Shown here: piece by piece, positions 1-8,363 of the stretch
Numbering within the stretch: the stretch's first letter is position 1
Layout: each line of letters opens with the position of its first letter
NCBI GenBank assembly: GCA_965205275.1
Contig: OZ242168.1
Location: 620,001-684,000 of the forward strand
Direction of reading: 5' to 3'
DNA length: 64,000 bases
From: WTFY01 sp965205275
GTDB lineage: Bacteria > Pseudomonadota > Gammaproteobacteria > UBA4575
The notes under the pieces: model-generated
The model's database searches: none
What the model was told of the DNA's origin: nothing
The model's input: the letters and a program-made list of their open reading frames with translations, nothing else
Made by a program: the position numbers and the translations under genes

Positions 1-287
1 TGCTCATCATCGACGAAATCGGATACCTGCCCATGACCCGCGAACAGGCCAACCTGTTCTTCCAGATCATCGCTCAACGCTATGAAAAAGGCTCCCTCAT
101 CCTGACCTCCAACCTGTCCTTCGGCCAATGGGATGAAACCTTCGCCGGCAATACCGCTTTAACCTCTGCCATGCTGGATCGTATCTTACATCACGCGCAT
201 GTCATTCAAATCAAAGGCGATAGCTATCGCCTCAAGGAAAAAAGAAAGGCCGGCCTGATACCATCGGACGGCGCGCACAAAAACTAA
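1..287 (+). CDS. istB: IstB-like IS21 helper ATPase, C-terminal part
   Basis: C-terminal part of the AAA+ ATPase that assists the IS21 transposase IstA. The visible part starts at the Walker B region (LLIIDEIGYLP) and continues through the sensor segment (SLILTSNLSFGQW) to the end of the protein. It equals the C-terminal part of the complete istB at 26906-27688. The 5' part, including Walker A, lies outside the window. The function call comes from family knowledge. Confidence 0.93.
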   Translation, partial: LIIDEIGYLPMTREQANLFFQIIAQRYEKGSLILTSNLSFGQWDETFAGNTALTSAMLDRILHHAHVIQIKGDSYRLKEKRKAGLIPSDGAHKN

Positions 288-354
288 CCGGGTGGGTCAA
301 TTTTAAGTTGCAGCTCTATAGCTAAAGTGGGTCAGTTTTCAGTTGCAGTTGACA
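1..354 (+). mobile_element. IS21-family element, right-end fragment (copy 1)
   Basis: Matches 27402-27755 of the complete IS21 copy with no difference that I can see, and ends at the same TGACA terminus. The window opens inside the element, so its left end is off-window. The right end abuts the orfA of an IS3-family element (base 355), so this IS21 inserted into that IS3. Confidence 0.93.
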
Positions 355-355
355 G

Positions 356-586
356 TCTGCAACGCAATCGGTTGCTGGAAAGATCGGCTGTACGCCGGAA
401 ACACTGAGAAAGTGGATTCGACAAGTGGAGATTGATCAGGGAGGGAGGTCTGGTCTCACGACGGATCACGCTCAGAAATTCAAGGAACTGGAACGTGAAG
501 TACGCGAACTGAAGCGGGCGAATGAGATCTTGCGAAAGGCAGCGGCTTTTTTCGCCCAGGCGGAGTTCGACCGCCGACCGAGGTAA
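356..586 (+). pseudogene. IS3 orfA fragment (element A)
   Basis: The reading frame equals the C-terminal 76 residues of the intact orfA product at 4412-4732, including the HTH tail (ETLRKWIRQVE) and the leucine-zipper-like segment (KELEREVRELKRANEILRK). The 5' part was removed by the IS21 insertion. Its stop overlaps the orfB ATG (TAATG), the usual coupling in this IS group. Confidence 0.85.
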
Positions 587-1482
587 TGGTGTCATTTATT
601 GATCACTATCGAGACGACCACGGTGTCGAGCCGATCTGCGCCGTATTGCCGGTCGCACCGTCGACGTATTATCGCGTCAAACAACTGGAATCGTATCCGC
701 AGCGACGCTCAGCCCGTGCTCGCACAGACGCGGTGCTGGAAATCGAGATCAGCCGTGTCGGGCATGAAAACCGATGTGTTTAGGGTGCGCGTAAGGTTTG
801 GAAGCAACTCAAGCGAGAGTCGATTGTGGCTGCGCGCTGCACCGTGGAGCGGTTGATGAGGAAACTGAGCTTGGCAGGGATCAGGCGCGGTCGACGCTGC
901 AAGACGACCCTTCCGGCAGACTTGGCCGATCACCCTTTGGACCGGGTGAATCGTCAGTTTGTCGCAGCGCGACCGAATCAGCTTTGGGTGGCCGATATCA
1001 CGTATGTGAGGACCCGATCCGGGTTTGTGTATGTGGCGTTTGTGGTGGATGTGTTCTCACGTTTTATCGTGGGTTGGCGTGTTCTGAAATCAATGCAGAC
1101 AGCGTTGGTTCTGGATGCGCTGGAACAAGCGCTGTGGGCCCGGGGAAAGCCACGAGGGGTCATACATCACAGTGATCGTGGCAGCCAGTACCTCTCGATT
1201 CGTTACACCGAGCGACTGGATGAGGCGGGGTTCAACGCATCGGTTGGAAGGGTTGGTGATGCTTACGACAATGCCTTGGCTGAAACCATCAACGGCCTGT
1301 ACAAAACGGAAGTGATCTACAAAGCGGGTCCCTGGCGGGGCCTGGAGGCCGTGGAACAGGCCACCTTGACCTGGGTGGACTGGTTCAATCATCGGCGATT
1401 GCTCCAACCGATTGGCGATGTACCACCTGCTGAATACGAAATGATGTATTATCAACTAACCGAGTCGGCTCAAGCAGCATGA
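586..1482 (+). pseudogene. IS3 orfB transposase with in-frame amber (element A, copy 1)
   Basis: DDE integrase-core transposase. The first 65 codons end at TAG (781-783), but the same frame continues without interruption (GARKVWKQLKRES, then LWVADITYV, HHSDRGSQY, NALAETINGLYK). The catalytic Asp, Asp and Glu are all visible after the stop. In relatives the site reads V-Y-G, so a Tyr codon appears to have become TAG. An internal ATG at 826 could make a truncated protein lacking the N-terminal HTH_21 region. The same stop is in the inverted copy at 3516-4412. Confidence 0.85.
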
Positions 1483-1521
1483 CTCAAACTAAACAGTCTC
1501 CGGTAAACCCGGGGCGATTCA

Positions 1522-2086
1522 CACCGACCATTTCATCGATGAGTATCTACGTGTGAATGCGGATGCTTGCGAATAGACAACTTTAACCACTAACAAAACA
1601 TGTGAATAAGATTAAAATATTGTAAATACAAGACCTTAAACTAGGAAATTCCGAAAAGTAATTGGACCAGACCCTGATACGAATGTACAAAATGAATTTA
1701 TGTATACTCATTGCCTAAAATGCAATGCGTCTGATTAGAAAAGTGCTATTCTCTATTAAGATTCATCTGGTTTCCCAAATAGCTCCGCTCAGCGTTATCT
1801 CTCAAAAGAAGTGAACTCAAGACTCATACGCCGAAGGTTGGGTACGATTCGTGTAAAGCGATTATGAAACACCCCAGCCAAGAAGACTATCCGTCATAAA
1901 AACCCAAGGGAAACAAGTGTGGCGAATGAATGGGAACCCACAACTCTAAAACTGAAGCGCCTGTATACCAGTGTCTGGCTGCAGTAAACCTGAATACCAC
2001 CACATGTGGCTTACAATAATGTGTACCATTTCTGCAGCCAATAAAAATGATGATATCAAAAAACGGCATGCCAGCCTGAAGTAGCC
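1522..2086. other. No recognisable gene; contains one 33-bp dispersed repeat
   Basis: AT-rich stretch between the IS3 end and a small membrane-protein gene. Apart from the 33-bp repeat at 1622-1654 I see no ORF with family features, no RNA gene and no clear promoter. Confidence 0.6.
1622..1654 (+). repeat. 33-bp dispersed repeat, copy 1
   Basis: Begins GTAAATACAAGACCTTAAAC and ends AGGAAATTCCGA. It is present inverted at 3075-3107 (full 33 bp) and as the inner 25 bp at 7204-7228. Sequence on the GGAAATTCCG side differs between copies. Copies 1 and 2 face each other like terminal inverted repeats of a 1.49-kb segment. Confidence 0.8.
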
Positions 2087-2362
2087 ATGCAACAACAAAG
2101 GTCACCCCTTACAGCATTTATACTTGCAGCCCTACTAGGTCCGTTGGGCTTTATGTATACAAATCTGATCGGCGGGTTTATGTCAATAATCCTGGCAGTC
2201 GCTACTTTTCGGATACCAATGATCCCGATCATCGTTTGGGTACTTTGTGCCGCCTTTGCACCTCTTATCGTGATGTCATACAACAAAAAGACCCGTCACC
2301 AAAAAGAAGATACCCATAACAAGCAATCAGGGCAGCCAACATGTAACACGGACGTTGAGTAA
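2087..2362 (+). CDS. Small two-helix membrane protein, unknown
   Basis: 91 residues. Two hydrophobic segments at about 8-38 (TAFILAALLGPLGFMYT and IGGFMSIILAVATF) and 43-64 (IPMIPIIVWVLCAAFAPLIV) are followed by a charged tail (YNKKTRHQKEDTHNK). This predicts an inner-membrane protein with a cytoplasmic C-terminus. I do not recognise a family. It lies alone between IS remnants and inside the segment bounded by the inverted 33-bp repeats, so it may be cargo of a decayed element or a leftover chromosomal gene. The ATG is preceded only by weak AG-rich sequence. Confidence 0.5.
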   Translation: MQQQRSPLTAFILAALLGPLGFMYTNLIGGFMSIILAVATFRIPMIPIIVWVLCAAFAPLIVMSYNKKTRHQKEDTHNKQSGQPTCNTDVE

Positions 2363-2408
2363 CTGAAAGCAACTCTATCTGATAAATGCGCCCATCTCAT
2401 ATACTTCC

Positions 2409-2721
2409 TGTATGCCGTCAGCGCCTATGGGACAGATATAATTCTGGTTTAAGAGAGTGTTTTTGTTCATCCTAACTTTGAGGAGTTGAGATGAGTCAGA
2501 AACCAACAGGACGAGCGTTGTCGTCCGAACAGATAATTCGTGACATCAAGTGCAAGACGCGCAAGCATTACAGTGCGGAGGAGAAAATACGCATCGTACT
2601 GGACGACTTGCGTGGCGAAGACAGCATTGCGGAACTGTGCCGACAAGAAAGTATTGCTCAGGGCCTATATTACAAATGGCCTTCGGACAGCCGCCTGCTC
2701 AGGGCAGCCGTAAGTCTTTGA
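2409..2721 (+). pseudogene. IS3-family left end with truncated orfA
   Basis: The ORF at 2491 starts MSQKPTGRALSSEQIIRD and has the IS3 orfA HTH core (HYSAEEKIRIVLDDLRGED, ESIAQGLYYKW). It loses homology after the YYKW motif and stops 12 codons later. The leader carries CCGTCAGC...GGACA, which also precedes the orfA relics near 38.7 and 52.2 kb. Truncated, non-functional element. Confidence 0.75.
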
Positions 2722-2725
2722 AAAA

Positions 2726-2900
2726 TGGCGCGCCCGGAGAGATTCGAACTCCCGACCGCCTGGTTCGTAGTTATGCATGTTAGTTGCTAACTACTTGTAT
2801 TTATTAGTAAATACTGGAATGCTCGTTGCTTATTTTGCCTGACAATGCTGGACCATTCATAGCTGAATCCCGCAAAAATCCCGCATGATTAAGGCGTTGT
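2726..2900 (-). repeat. tRNA-Arg 3'-end relic and island-end sequence, inverted
   Basis: Bases 2726-2767 are the reverse complement of the tRNA-Arg 3' end including CCA, with one mismatch. The next ~130 bp match the sequence inside the right end of the island (about 21545-21667), including the CCCGCAAAAA(T/C)CCCGCATGA motif. This is the remnant attachment end of a second element of the same tRNA-Arg-targeting type. Confidence 0.75.
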
Positions 2901-3074
2901 GTCTCTCCCGCTTACAAGTGACCTTGTCTATATCACATTTATTTGACGAATTATTCGGCAAGCCTTTCAAAGGCTTTTGGGAATCCGGTTTATCTACCAA
3001 GTAATTTACATACCATAGGTATGGAAAGCTTGATAAGTTCGAACTTGCTGCTGGTTTGAAAGAGTGTTATTTTA

Positions 3075-3107
3075 TCGGAATTTCCTAGTTTAAGGTCTTG
3101 TATTTAC
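3075..3107 (-). repeat. 33-bp dispersed repeat, copy 2
   Basis: Exact reverse complement of 1622-1654. It abuts the left terminus (TGTCCTGCCCC) of IS3-family element B. Confidence 0.8.
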
Positions 3108-3476
3108 TGTCCTGCCCCCCTAAACTTGGTCCAGATTTGGGTGTAAAACTCTCATAACAGGTTTATATCAGGGGGTCATCATGCGCAAGCGATTCAGTGA
3201 ATCGGAGATCATCAATTTACTGCGGGCGATCGAGGTCAAGATCAGTGGAGGCATGGGGACGGAGGAGGCCTGCCGCAGTCTTGGGGTCAGTGACAAGAGC
3301 TACTACCGATGGCGCAAGCTGTATGGCAGCATGGGTCGTACTGAAGTCAAGCGTTGCAAGGACCTGGAGAAAGAGAATGGGCGCTTACGCAGGATCGTGT
3401 CGGACCTTGAGCTGGACAAGAGCATCTTGAGGGAAGCCCTGGATTTTTTAGGGCACAGGGGCTAAGCCCGGAACAG
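3108..3476 (+). mobile_element. IS3-family element B, 5' fragment
   Basis: Same left terminus (TGTCCTGCCCCCCTAAACTT), leader and orfA as the fuller copy at 16030. It is cut at base 3476 by element A (3477-4782). The orfB part does not reappear beyond element A, so sequence was lost as well as interrupted. Confidence 0.87.
3181..3465 (+). CDS. IS3 orfA (element B)
   Basis: 94 residues. HTH (SESEIINLLRAIEVKISGG, EACRSLGVSDKSYYRW) followed by a leucine-zipper segment (KDLEKENGRLRRIVSDLELD) that dimerises in IS3 OrfA proteins. It binds the IS ends and normally partners orfB by frameshifting. Here orfB is missing, so the protein alone would be inactive or a regulator. The ATG follows AGGGGGTCATC, a good Shine-Dalgarno. 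It differs at a few residues from the copy at 16103. Confidence 0.88.
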   Translation: MRKRFSESEIINLLRAIEVKISGGMGTEEACRSLGVSDKSYYRWRKLYGSMGRTEVKRCKDLEKENGRLRRIVSDLELDKSILREALDFLGHRG

Positions 3477-3515
3477 TGAATCGCCCCGGGTTTACCGGAG
3501 ACTGTTTAGTTTGAG

Positions 3516-4412
3516 TCATGCTGCTTGAGCCGACTCGGTTAGTTGATAATACATCATTTCGTATTCAGCAGGTGGTACATCGCCAATCGGTTGGAGCAAT
3601 CGCCGATGATTGAACCAGTCCACCCAGGTCAAGGTGGCCTGTTCCACGGCCTCCAGGCCCCGCCAGGGACCCGCTTTGTAGATCACTTCCGTTTTGTACA
3701 GGCCGTTGATGGTTTCAGCCAAGGCATTGTCGTAAGCATCACCAACCCTTCCAACCGATGCGTTGAACCCCGCCTCATCCAGTCGCTCGGTGTAACGAAT
3801 CGAGAGGTACTGGCTGCCACGATCACTGTGATGTATGACCCCTCGTGGCTTTCCCCGGGCCCACAGCGCTTGTTCCAGCGCATCCAGAACCAACGCTGTC
3901 TGCATTGATTTCAGAACACGCCAACCCACGATAAAACGTGAGAACACATCCACCACAAACGCCACATACACAAACCCGGATCGGGTCCTCACATACGTGA
4001 TATCGGCCACCCAAAGCTGATTCGGTCGCGCTGCGACAAACTGACGATTCACCCGGTCCAAAGGGTGATCGGCCAAGTCTGCCGGAAGGGTCGTCTTGCA
4101 GCGTCGACCGCGCCTGATCCCTGCCAAGCTCAGTTTCCTCATCAACCGCTCCACGGTGCAGCGCGCAGCCACAATCGACTCTCGCTTGAGTTGCTTCCAA
4201 ACCTTACGCGCACCCTAAACACATCGGTTTTCATGCCCGACACGGCTGATCTCGATTTCCAGCACCGCGTCTGTGCGAGCACGGGCTGAGCGTCGCTGCG
4301 GATACGATTCCAGTTGTTTGACGCGATAATACGTCGACGGTGCGACCGGCAATACGGCGCAGATCGACTCGACACCGTGGTCGTCTCGATAGTGATCAAT
4401 AAATGACACCAT
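3516..4412 (-). pseudogene. IS3 orfB transposase with in-frame amber (element A, copy 2)
   Basis: Same protein and the same TAG after residue 65 as copy 1. Only scattered substitutions separate the copies (for example Pro versus Ser at residue 15), so the stop predates duplication or was copied by gene conversion. The DDE residues lie after the stop. Transposition of a doubly interrupted element would need readthrough, an internal restart or supply in trans. Confidence 0.85.
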
Positions 4413-4732
4413 TACCTCGGTCGGCGGTCGAACTCCGCCTGGGCGAAAAAAGCCGCTGCCTTTCGCAAGATCTCATTCGCCCGCTTCAGTTCGCGTACTT
4501 CACGTTCCAGTTCCTTGAATTTCTGAGCGTGATCCGTCGTGAGACCGGACCTCCCTCCCTGATCAATCTCCACTTGTCGAATCCACTTTCTCAGTGTTTC
4601 CGGCGTACAGCCGATCTTTCCAGCAACCGATTGCGTTGCAGACCAACGCGATGAATGTTCATGTTCGCTGGTGAATACCAATCGAACCGCTCGTTCCCGT
4701 ACTTCCGGGGCATAGACAGGTTGTGTTTTCAT
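4412..4732 (-). CDS. IS3 orfA (element A)
   Basis: 106 residues starting MKTQPVYAPEVRERAVRLV. HTH of the IS3/IS911 OrfA type (SATQSVAGKIGCTPETLRKW) and a coiled-coil (KELEREVRELKRANEILRKA). Its stop overlaps the orfB ATG. This is the complete version of the fragment at 356-586. The subgroup (IS51-like) is an impression from the orfB start, not certain. Confidence 0.9.
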   Translation of the reverse strand: MKTQPVYAPEVRERAVRLVFTSEHEHSSRWSATQSVAGKIGCTPETLRKWIRQVEIDQGGRSGLTTDHAQKFKELEREVRELKRANEILRKAAAFFAQAEFDRRPR

Positions 4733-4782
4733 AGGCTAATCCTCTCAAAGGTTTTAGCCTCCGACAATACCGGGGCGGTTCA

Positions 4783-5339
4783 GTGTACTGTGCCACGGCT
4801 GACAAGATGAAGCCTGAATCTTGGCCGTGCGTACCGAAGGTGCCTGTGTTCCATGTTGTGGTAGTGAAATTCTGTTTGGTTGCTAGATCCTTCACTATCT
4901 TCTTGTATTTAATTTGCACAACAAAAACTCCGTCACTGATAGTCACGACGGGAGACAAAAACGCACCATAAATAACATCAACAAGCTCCCAAAGACTAGC
5001 CGAATCAGGGGGCAAATCGATATATAGTCGCGCTGCCCGAAGTCGGCTGCGCACGGCAATCTCGACGGCTTCCTTAGTAAGGTCCATAGCGGTCGCATCA
5101 TCCCCCAGTTCAGTGACGAAGACTTCCAAGTACATGGGCTTGCAGTCATTCCATAGTCGGGAACGGTCATCTTCTCTTCGCACCTCTGCTCGTGCTTCGG
5201 CGGCGCTTGCTTCGGCGGCACGGTCCTCTTCGCTTACAACCTCACCCTTGGTTACGTCCAAGCCCAAGCCCCTGCAGCCCGGCACCAGTAAGGTGACGAT
5301 CAAAAGCAATGCGGCGATCAGACGCTGATTAATTGTCAT
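4783..5339 (-). pseudogene. Lipoprotein gene, 3' end replaced by an IS
   Basis: From the ATG at 5339 (after GAAGGAAAAT): signal sequence with lipobox LLVPGC at about residues 17-22, a charged Ala/Glu-rich stretch (about 35-60) and a soluble domain with SPVVTISDGVFVVQIKYKK. Native coding ends at the border of element A (base 4782). Translation would run on into IS sequence for about 40 codons. No recognised family. It follows the P63C gene directly on the same strand and is probably a second passenger of the IS1595-like element. Confidence 0.6.
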
Positions 5340-5354
5340 TATTTTCCTTCGCAA

Positions 5355-6248
5355 TCACTCATCAAAATCCAAATCGTAGTTCGTGTTCTTTTTTGGGCGT
5401 GATCTTTGAAGTCTGCGTATAAACTCAGGCCATGCTCGTTTAGGATTGTTGTCTTGTACGGTCCCCATGATAGCTATCACCGCTACCAAATGTTCACGTA
5501 GTTCCTGTATTCCGAAGTCATCTGTCAGCCACTGGTGATGTTTGTTTTTTCTTTCTCCCGCTTCATCTTTAGGATTAATTTGGCGAAGGTGGTCAAGTAG
5601 ATAGTCTTCCATGCGAGCATACACAATGTCATTTGTATAATGACCGACTACTTGGGGACGGTTAACTTGCATCCCTTGCCACTCCCATCCTTTTAGTCTG
5701 AATAGTTCTTTGTAAAATTCGTCTGGGAACCGCTTTGCCCATCGTGCTTCAAATGGTCGTAAATACTTTTCTAGAATAGCCTCAAGGTCTTTTCTGTCTC
5801 TGACTTCCTGATACTTTGTAGCTTCATCTACAAGCGCAATAATTCCCACATGCGCAAGGGCGCGGTTAAGTGTCTTGGCCTTTTCTGCAATTGATTGCTG
5901 GCGTTGGCTTAATGTTTCTGCCTCTAGAGCATCTATCCAGACATCGCAGATTCTGGGAATAATGGAAGCTTCAATTCCGTGTGCTATTTGTCCCCTTTCT
6001 GTACGATATTTGATCGTTATGCGCAGGCCTTTTAAGTGTTTGTTTATAAAAGGATAAAGTGGGCCTAAAGCCAAAAATGCAGGCATATGCGCAGGTCTTT
6101 TTTTTACTCCCCCGCTATAGTACATACCCATAACATCCATGAAGTCAGTTTGGGTAAGTATCCGCACTCCATCAGAAAGTACAGAACACGGAAACACCAT
6201 GTCACCAATCTTTATTTGGCCACTATGTGTGGCTTGCGGAAGGCTCAA
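5355..6248 (-). CDS. P63C-domain protein, passenger of the IS1595-like element
   Basis: 297 residues, similar to P63C-domain proteins of phages, plasmids and mobile elements, whose function is unknown. Recognisable parts are an N-terminal segment (KIGDMVFPCSVLSDGVRILTQ), a middle segment (WIDALEAETLSQRQQSIAEK) and the C-terminal P63C core (RWAKRFPDEFYKELFRLKGW, then NDIVYARMEDYLLDHLRQINP). The start is TTG and overlaps the TGA of the transposase frame (TTGA), so translation is probably coupled. That coupling, plus a lipoprotein gene immediately downstream, argues for one mobile operon. Confidence 0.75.
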   Translation of the reverse strand: MSLPQATHSGQIKIGDMVFPCSVLSDGVRILTQTDFMDVMGMYYSGGVKKRPAHMPAFLALGPLYPFINKHLKGLRITIKYRTERGQIAHGIEASIIPRICDVWIDALEAETLSQRQQSIAEKAKTLNRALAHVGIIALVDEATKYQEVRDRKDLEAILEKYLRPFEARWAKRFPDEFYKELFRLKGWEWQGMQVNRPQVVGHYTNDIVYARMEDYLLDHLRQINPKDEAGERKNKHHQWLTDDFGIQELREHLVAVIAIMGTVQDNNPKRAWPEFIRRLQRSRPKKNTNYDLDFDE

Positions 6249-7132
6249 TGTCTTACTCCCAGACCAAGATTGATTGTCTTGCTGAAAGCTTTAACTGGGT
6301 CTTCATCACGCATGTTGTAGCGATAGCAAAACTCATCTACATAGCGTTGTAAGTGCTTTCTACTCACGCTATGAAACTGTCCGAACATACCCCGCTTCAA
6401 CAGGGCCTAAAAGCTTTCAATCGTATTGGTATGAATGTCGCCATCTACATACCAACGGCTATGGCGAATTACGGAGTGAGGCACAATCCGGTTCATAAGC
6501 AAGTATCCCTTGTACTCATCCGTCATCAGGTGAGATTGTGCAGTGTCTACGTTTTGCTTAACGAAAGCGCGCATATGCTTGCCTTTCATCCTGCCCTTGC
6601 TAGTAGCTTTGGCCTTTACCTTGCCTCCGCGTTCAACAGCACCGATTACAGGGGCTTTCTTAGTCCCGCGACCGCGTTTGTTATTTTTTTGTGGTCCACC
6701 ACTTTTGTTACCCCTTCGCGGCTTGCCACCGACATATGATTCATCCATCTCGACAATGCCCATGAGCAGATCGCGTTGGCCTTTCTGTGTCATAGCCTTG
6801 CGAATCTGCATGGCAATACGCCAAGCTGTGTTTTTATTCACTTGCAAGTCTCTGGACAACTGCAAAGAAGATATGCCCTTTCTGGCATTTAATACGAGAG
6901 AGATAGCCAGAAACCACTTTTGCAGAGGCATGTGGGTGTGATGAAAAATCGTGCCTACTGTTACGCTGAACCCCGTCTTGCAGTCGTAACACCGGTGTCG
7001 CTTTTGATTGGGAGCCGTGTTGGTAGAGCCGCAGTAAGGGCAAATGGGCTTGTCACCCCAGCGAGCCGTTTCAAGATGTTTGATGCAGGATTCCTGCGTG
7101 GGAAACAGTTCGAAAATCTGTATAATATTCAT
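6245..7132 (-). pseudogene. IS1595/ISXO2-type transposase with in-frame amber
   Basis: N-terminal zinc ribbon (CPYCGSTN, CYDCKTGF), HTH region (ISSLQLSRDLQVNKNTAWR) and DDE-type core starting MGIVEMDESYVGGKPRRG. The frame stops at TAG (6407-6409) after HTNTIESF. Relatives read ESFW, so a Trp codon has become TAG. The remaining 53 codons (ALLKRGMFGQFHSVSRKHLQ and YRYNMRDEDP) are open to the TGA at 6245. Without readthrough the C-terminal part of the catalytic domain is lost. Confidence 0.85.
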
Positions 7133-7203
7133 CGTCTTGTCCCTTTTAGGTTAGTAGGTTTGTTTAGCCACAAATTAACTATACCTTAATTGGGGCAGGA
7201 CAT

Positions 7204-7228
7204 CAAGACCTTAAACTAGGAAATTCCG
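7204..7228 (+). repeat. Dispersed repeat, copy 3 (inner 25 bp)
   Basis: CAAGACCTTAAACTAGGAAA plus TTCCG, identical to the inner part of 1622-1654. Its outer 8 bp are replaced by the IS1595 terminus. Confidence 0.75.
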
Positions 7229-7349
7229 TTACTTTTTATTCCCCATGCCTATGGCCATCTCTGCGATTCATTATTCGTGAAAGTACGAACGATTAATGCT
7301 ACATTTTGTCTATTAGAATCAGTGTTATTTTTGCAGGAATATAAAAGTA

Positions 7350-8312
7350 TTGAGCATGCTGCTTAAAAAAGCCAAAAAATGTGAAGTCAGTGAATTCCAG
7401 GTTACCGACGAGACGCTTTATATAGGTAGAAGGGAGTTTATACAAGCCTCGGCATCGGTTGCTGCCATTTCTGTCATGCCTGCATTATCCCTGTGGCCGA
7501 AACCGGGGGCTGCGGGGTTTGACTTTACAGGTATCGGGAAGAGCGAATTTTCCACGGATGAAGAGTTAACATCGTTTGACGACATTACCCGCTACAATAA
7601 TTTTTATGAGCTGGGCTTGAAAAAAGGCGACCCGAAGCGCAATGCAGACCAGCTCAAGGTAAAGCCTTGGAGTGTCAAGGTGGAGGGTGAGTGTGAAAAG
7701 CCCGGCGAGTATGACTTAGAAGACTTCATTGTGCCTGCAAAGCTCGAAGAACGCATTTATCGTTTACGCTGCGTTGAGGCCTGGTCCATGGTCATCCCGT
7801 GGATTGGCATTGAGTTAGGAACGGTATTAAAGCGGTTTCAACCCACCTCGAAAGCTAAGTTTGTGCAGTTTTTCACCCTGTACGACCCAGAGAATTTACC
7901 TGGTCAAAAACGTTCCGTACTGGATTGGCCCTATCGTGAGGGATTGAGGATAGATGAGGCGATGCATCCGTTATCCATCCTGGCCGTCGGACTTTATGGA
8001 AAAGAACTACCTAATCAAAATGGCGCGCCGTTACGACTGGTTGTGCCATGGAAGTACGGGTTCAAAAGTATAAAATCAATTGTGAGTATACGATTTACTG
8101 AAGACCAACCTGCGACTAGTTGGAATCTGGCTGGACCAAGAGAATATGGGTTTTATTCCAATGTAAATCCGGATGTAGATCACCCGCGCTGGAGCCAGAA
8201 AAAAGAACGTAGGATAGGGGAAATTTTAAAGAGGAAAACGTTGCCTTTTAACGGTTATGCAGATCAGGTCGCCAGTTTATATGGGGGCATGGATCTCAAA
8301 AAGTACTATTGA
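7350..8312 (+). CDS. msrP: Protein-methionine-sulfoxide reductase, catalytic subunit MsrP
   Basis: Periplasmic molybdopterin enzyme that repairs oxidised methionines in envelope proteins, with electrons from MsrQ. Tat signal GRREFIQASASVAAIS at about residues 27-42, then the sulfite-oxidase-type Mo-binding fold. The molybdenum-ligand Cys is in YRLRCVEAWSMVIPW, and later motifs GAPLRLVVPWKYGFKSIKS and FTEDQPATSWN are typical. 320 residues, about the family length. The start is TTG at 7350 or ATG at 7356; GCAGGAA lies just upstream. msrQ follows after 51 bp on the same strand. Backbone gene. Confidence 0.95.
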   Translation: MSMLLKKAKKCEVSEFQVTDETLYIGRREFIQASASVAAISVMPALSLWPKPGAAGFDFTGIGKSEFSTDEELTSFDDITRYNNFYELGLKKGDPKRNADQLKVKPWSVKVEGECEKPGEYDLEDFIVPAKLEERIYRLRCVEAWSMVIPWIGIELGTVLKRFQPTSKAKFVQFFTLYDPENLPGQKRSVLDWPYREGLRIDEAMHPLSILAVGLYGKELPNQNGAPLRLVVPWKYGFKSIKSIVSIRFTEDQPATSWNLAGPREYGFYSNVNPDVDHPRWSQKKERRIGEILKRKTLPFNGYADQVASLYGGMDLKKYY

Positions 8313-8363
8313 TCAAGCAAATTTTGCTAGGTACCCTGCTGCCCGATTCGGGGTATAACATTT

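Larger units (their letters stand above)
355..1521 (+). mobile_element. IS3-family element A, copy 1 (left end lost to IS21)
   Basis: Near-identical to 3477-4782 in the opposite orientation. The right terminal repeat is revcomp TGAATCGCCCCGGGTTTACC. The left terminus lies beyond the inserted IS21. After base 1521 comes a short open stretch (about 17 codons, to 1575) that may be the tail of an unknown gene. It carries orfA and orfB remnants with an amber codon inside orfB. Confidence 0.88.
3477..4782 (-). mobile_element. IS3-family element A, copy 2 (full length)
   Basis: 1306 bp with terminal repeats TGAATCGCCCCGGGTTTACC and TGAACCGCCCCGGTATTGTC facing inward. The flanks (CAG and GTG) are not a target duplication, so at least one side was rearranged after insertion. 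It interrupts element B on the left and a lipoprotein gene on the right. It forms an inverted pair with copy 1 across about 2 kb. Confidence 0.9.
4783..7202 (-). mobile_element. IS1595-like element with passenger genes, left end missing
   Basis: The right terminus reads TGTCCTGCCCCAATTAAGG on the minus strand, about 70 bp upstream of an ISXO2-type transposase. The transposase, a P63C-domain gene and a lipoprotein gene follow in one direction with overlaps or near-overlaps. IS1595-family elements are known to carry passenger genes. The far terminus is absent because element A (3477-4782) replaced it, so the extent is inferred. Confidence 0.6.

Noticed and set aside
355..4782. Composite transposon formed by the two IS3 element A copies
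   Set aside because: One copy lacks its left end because of the IS21, orfB is interrupted in both, and there are no outer target duplications.
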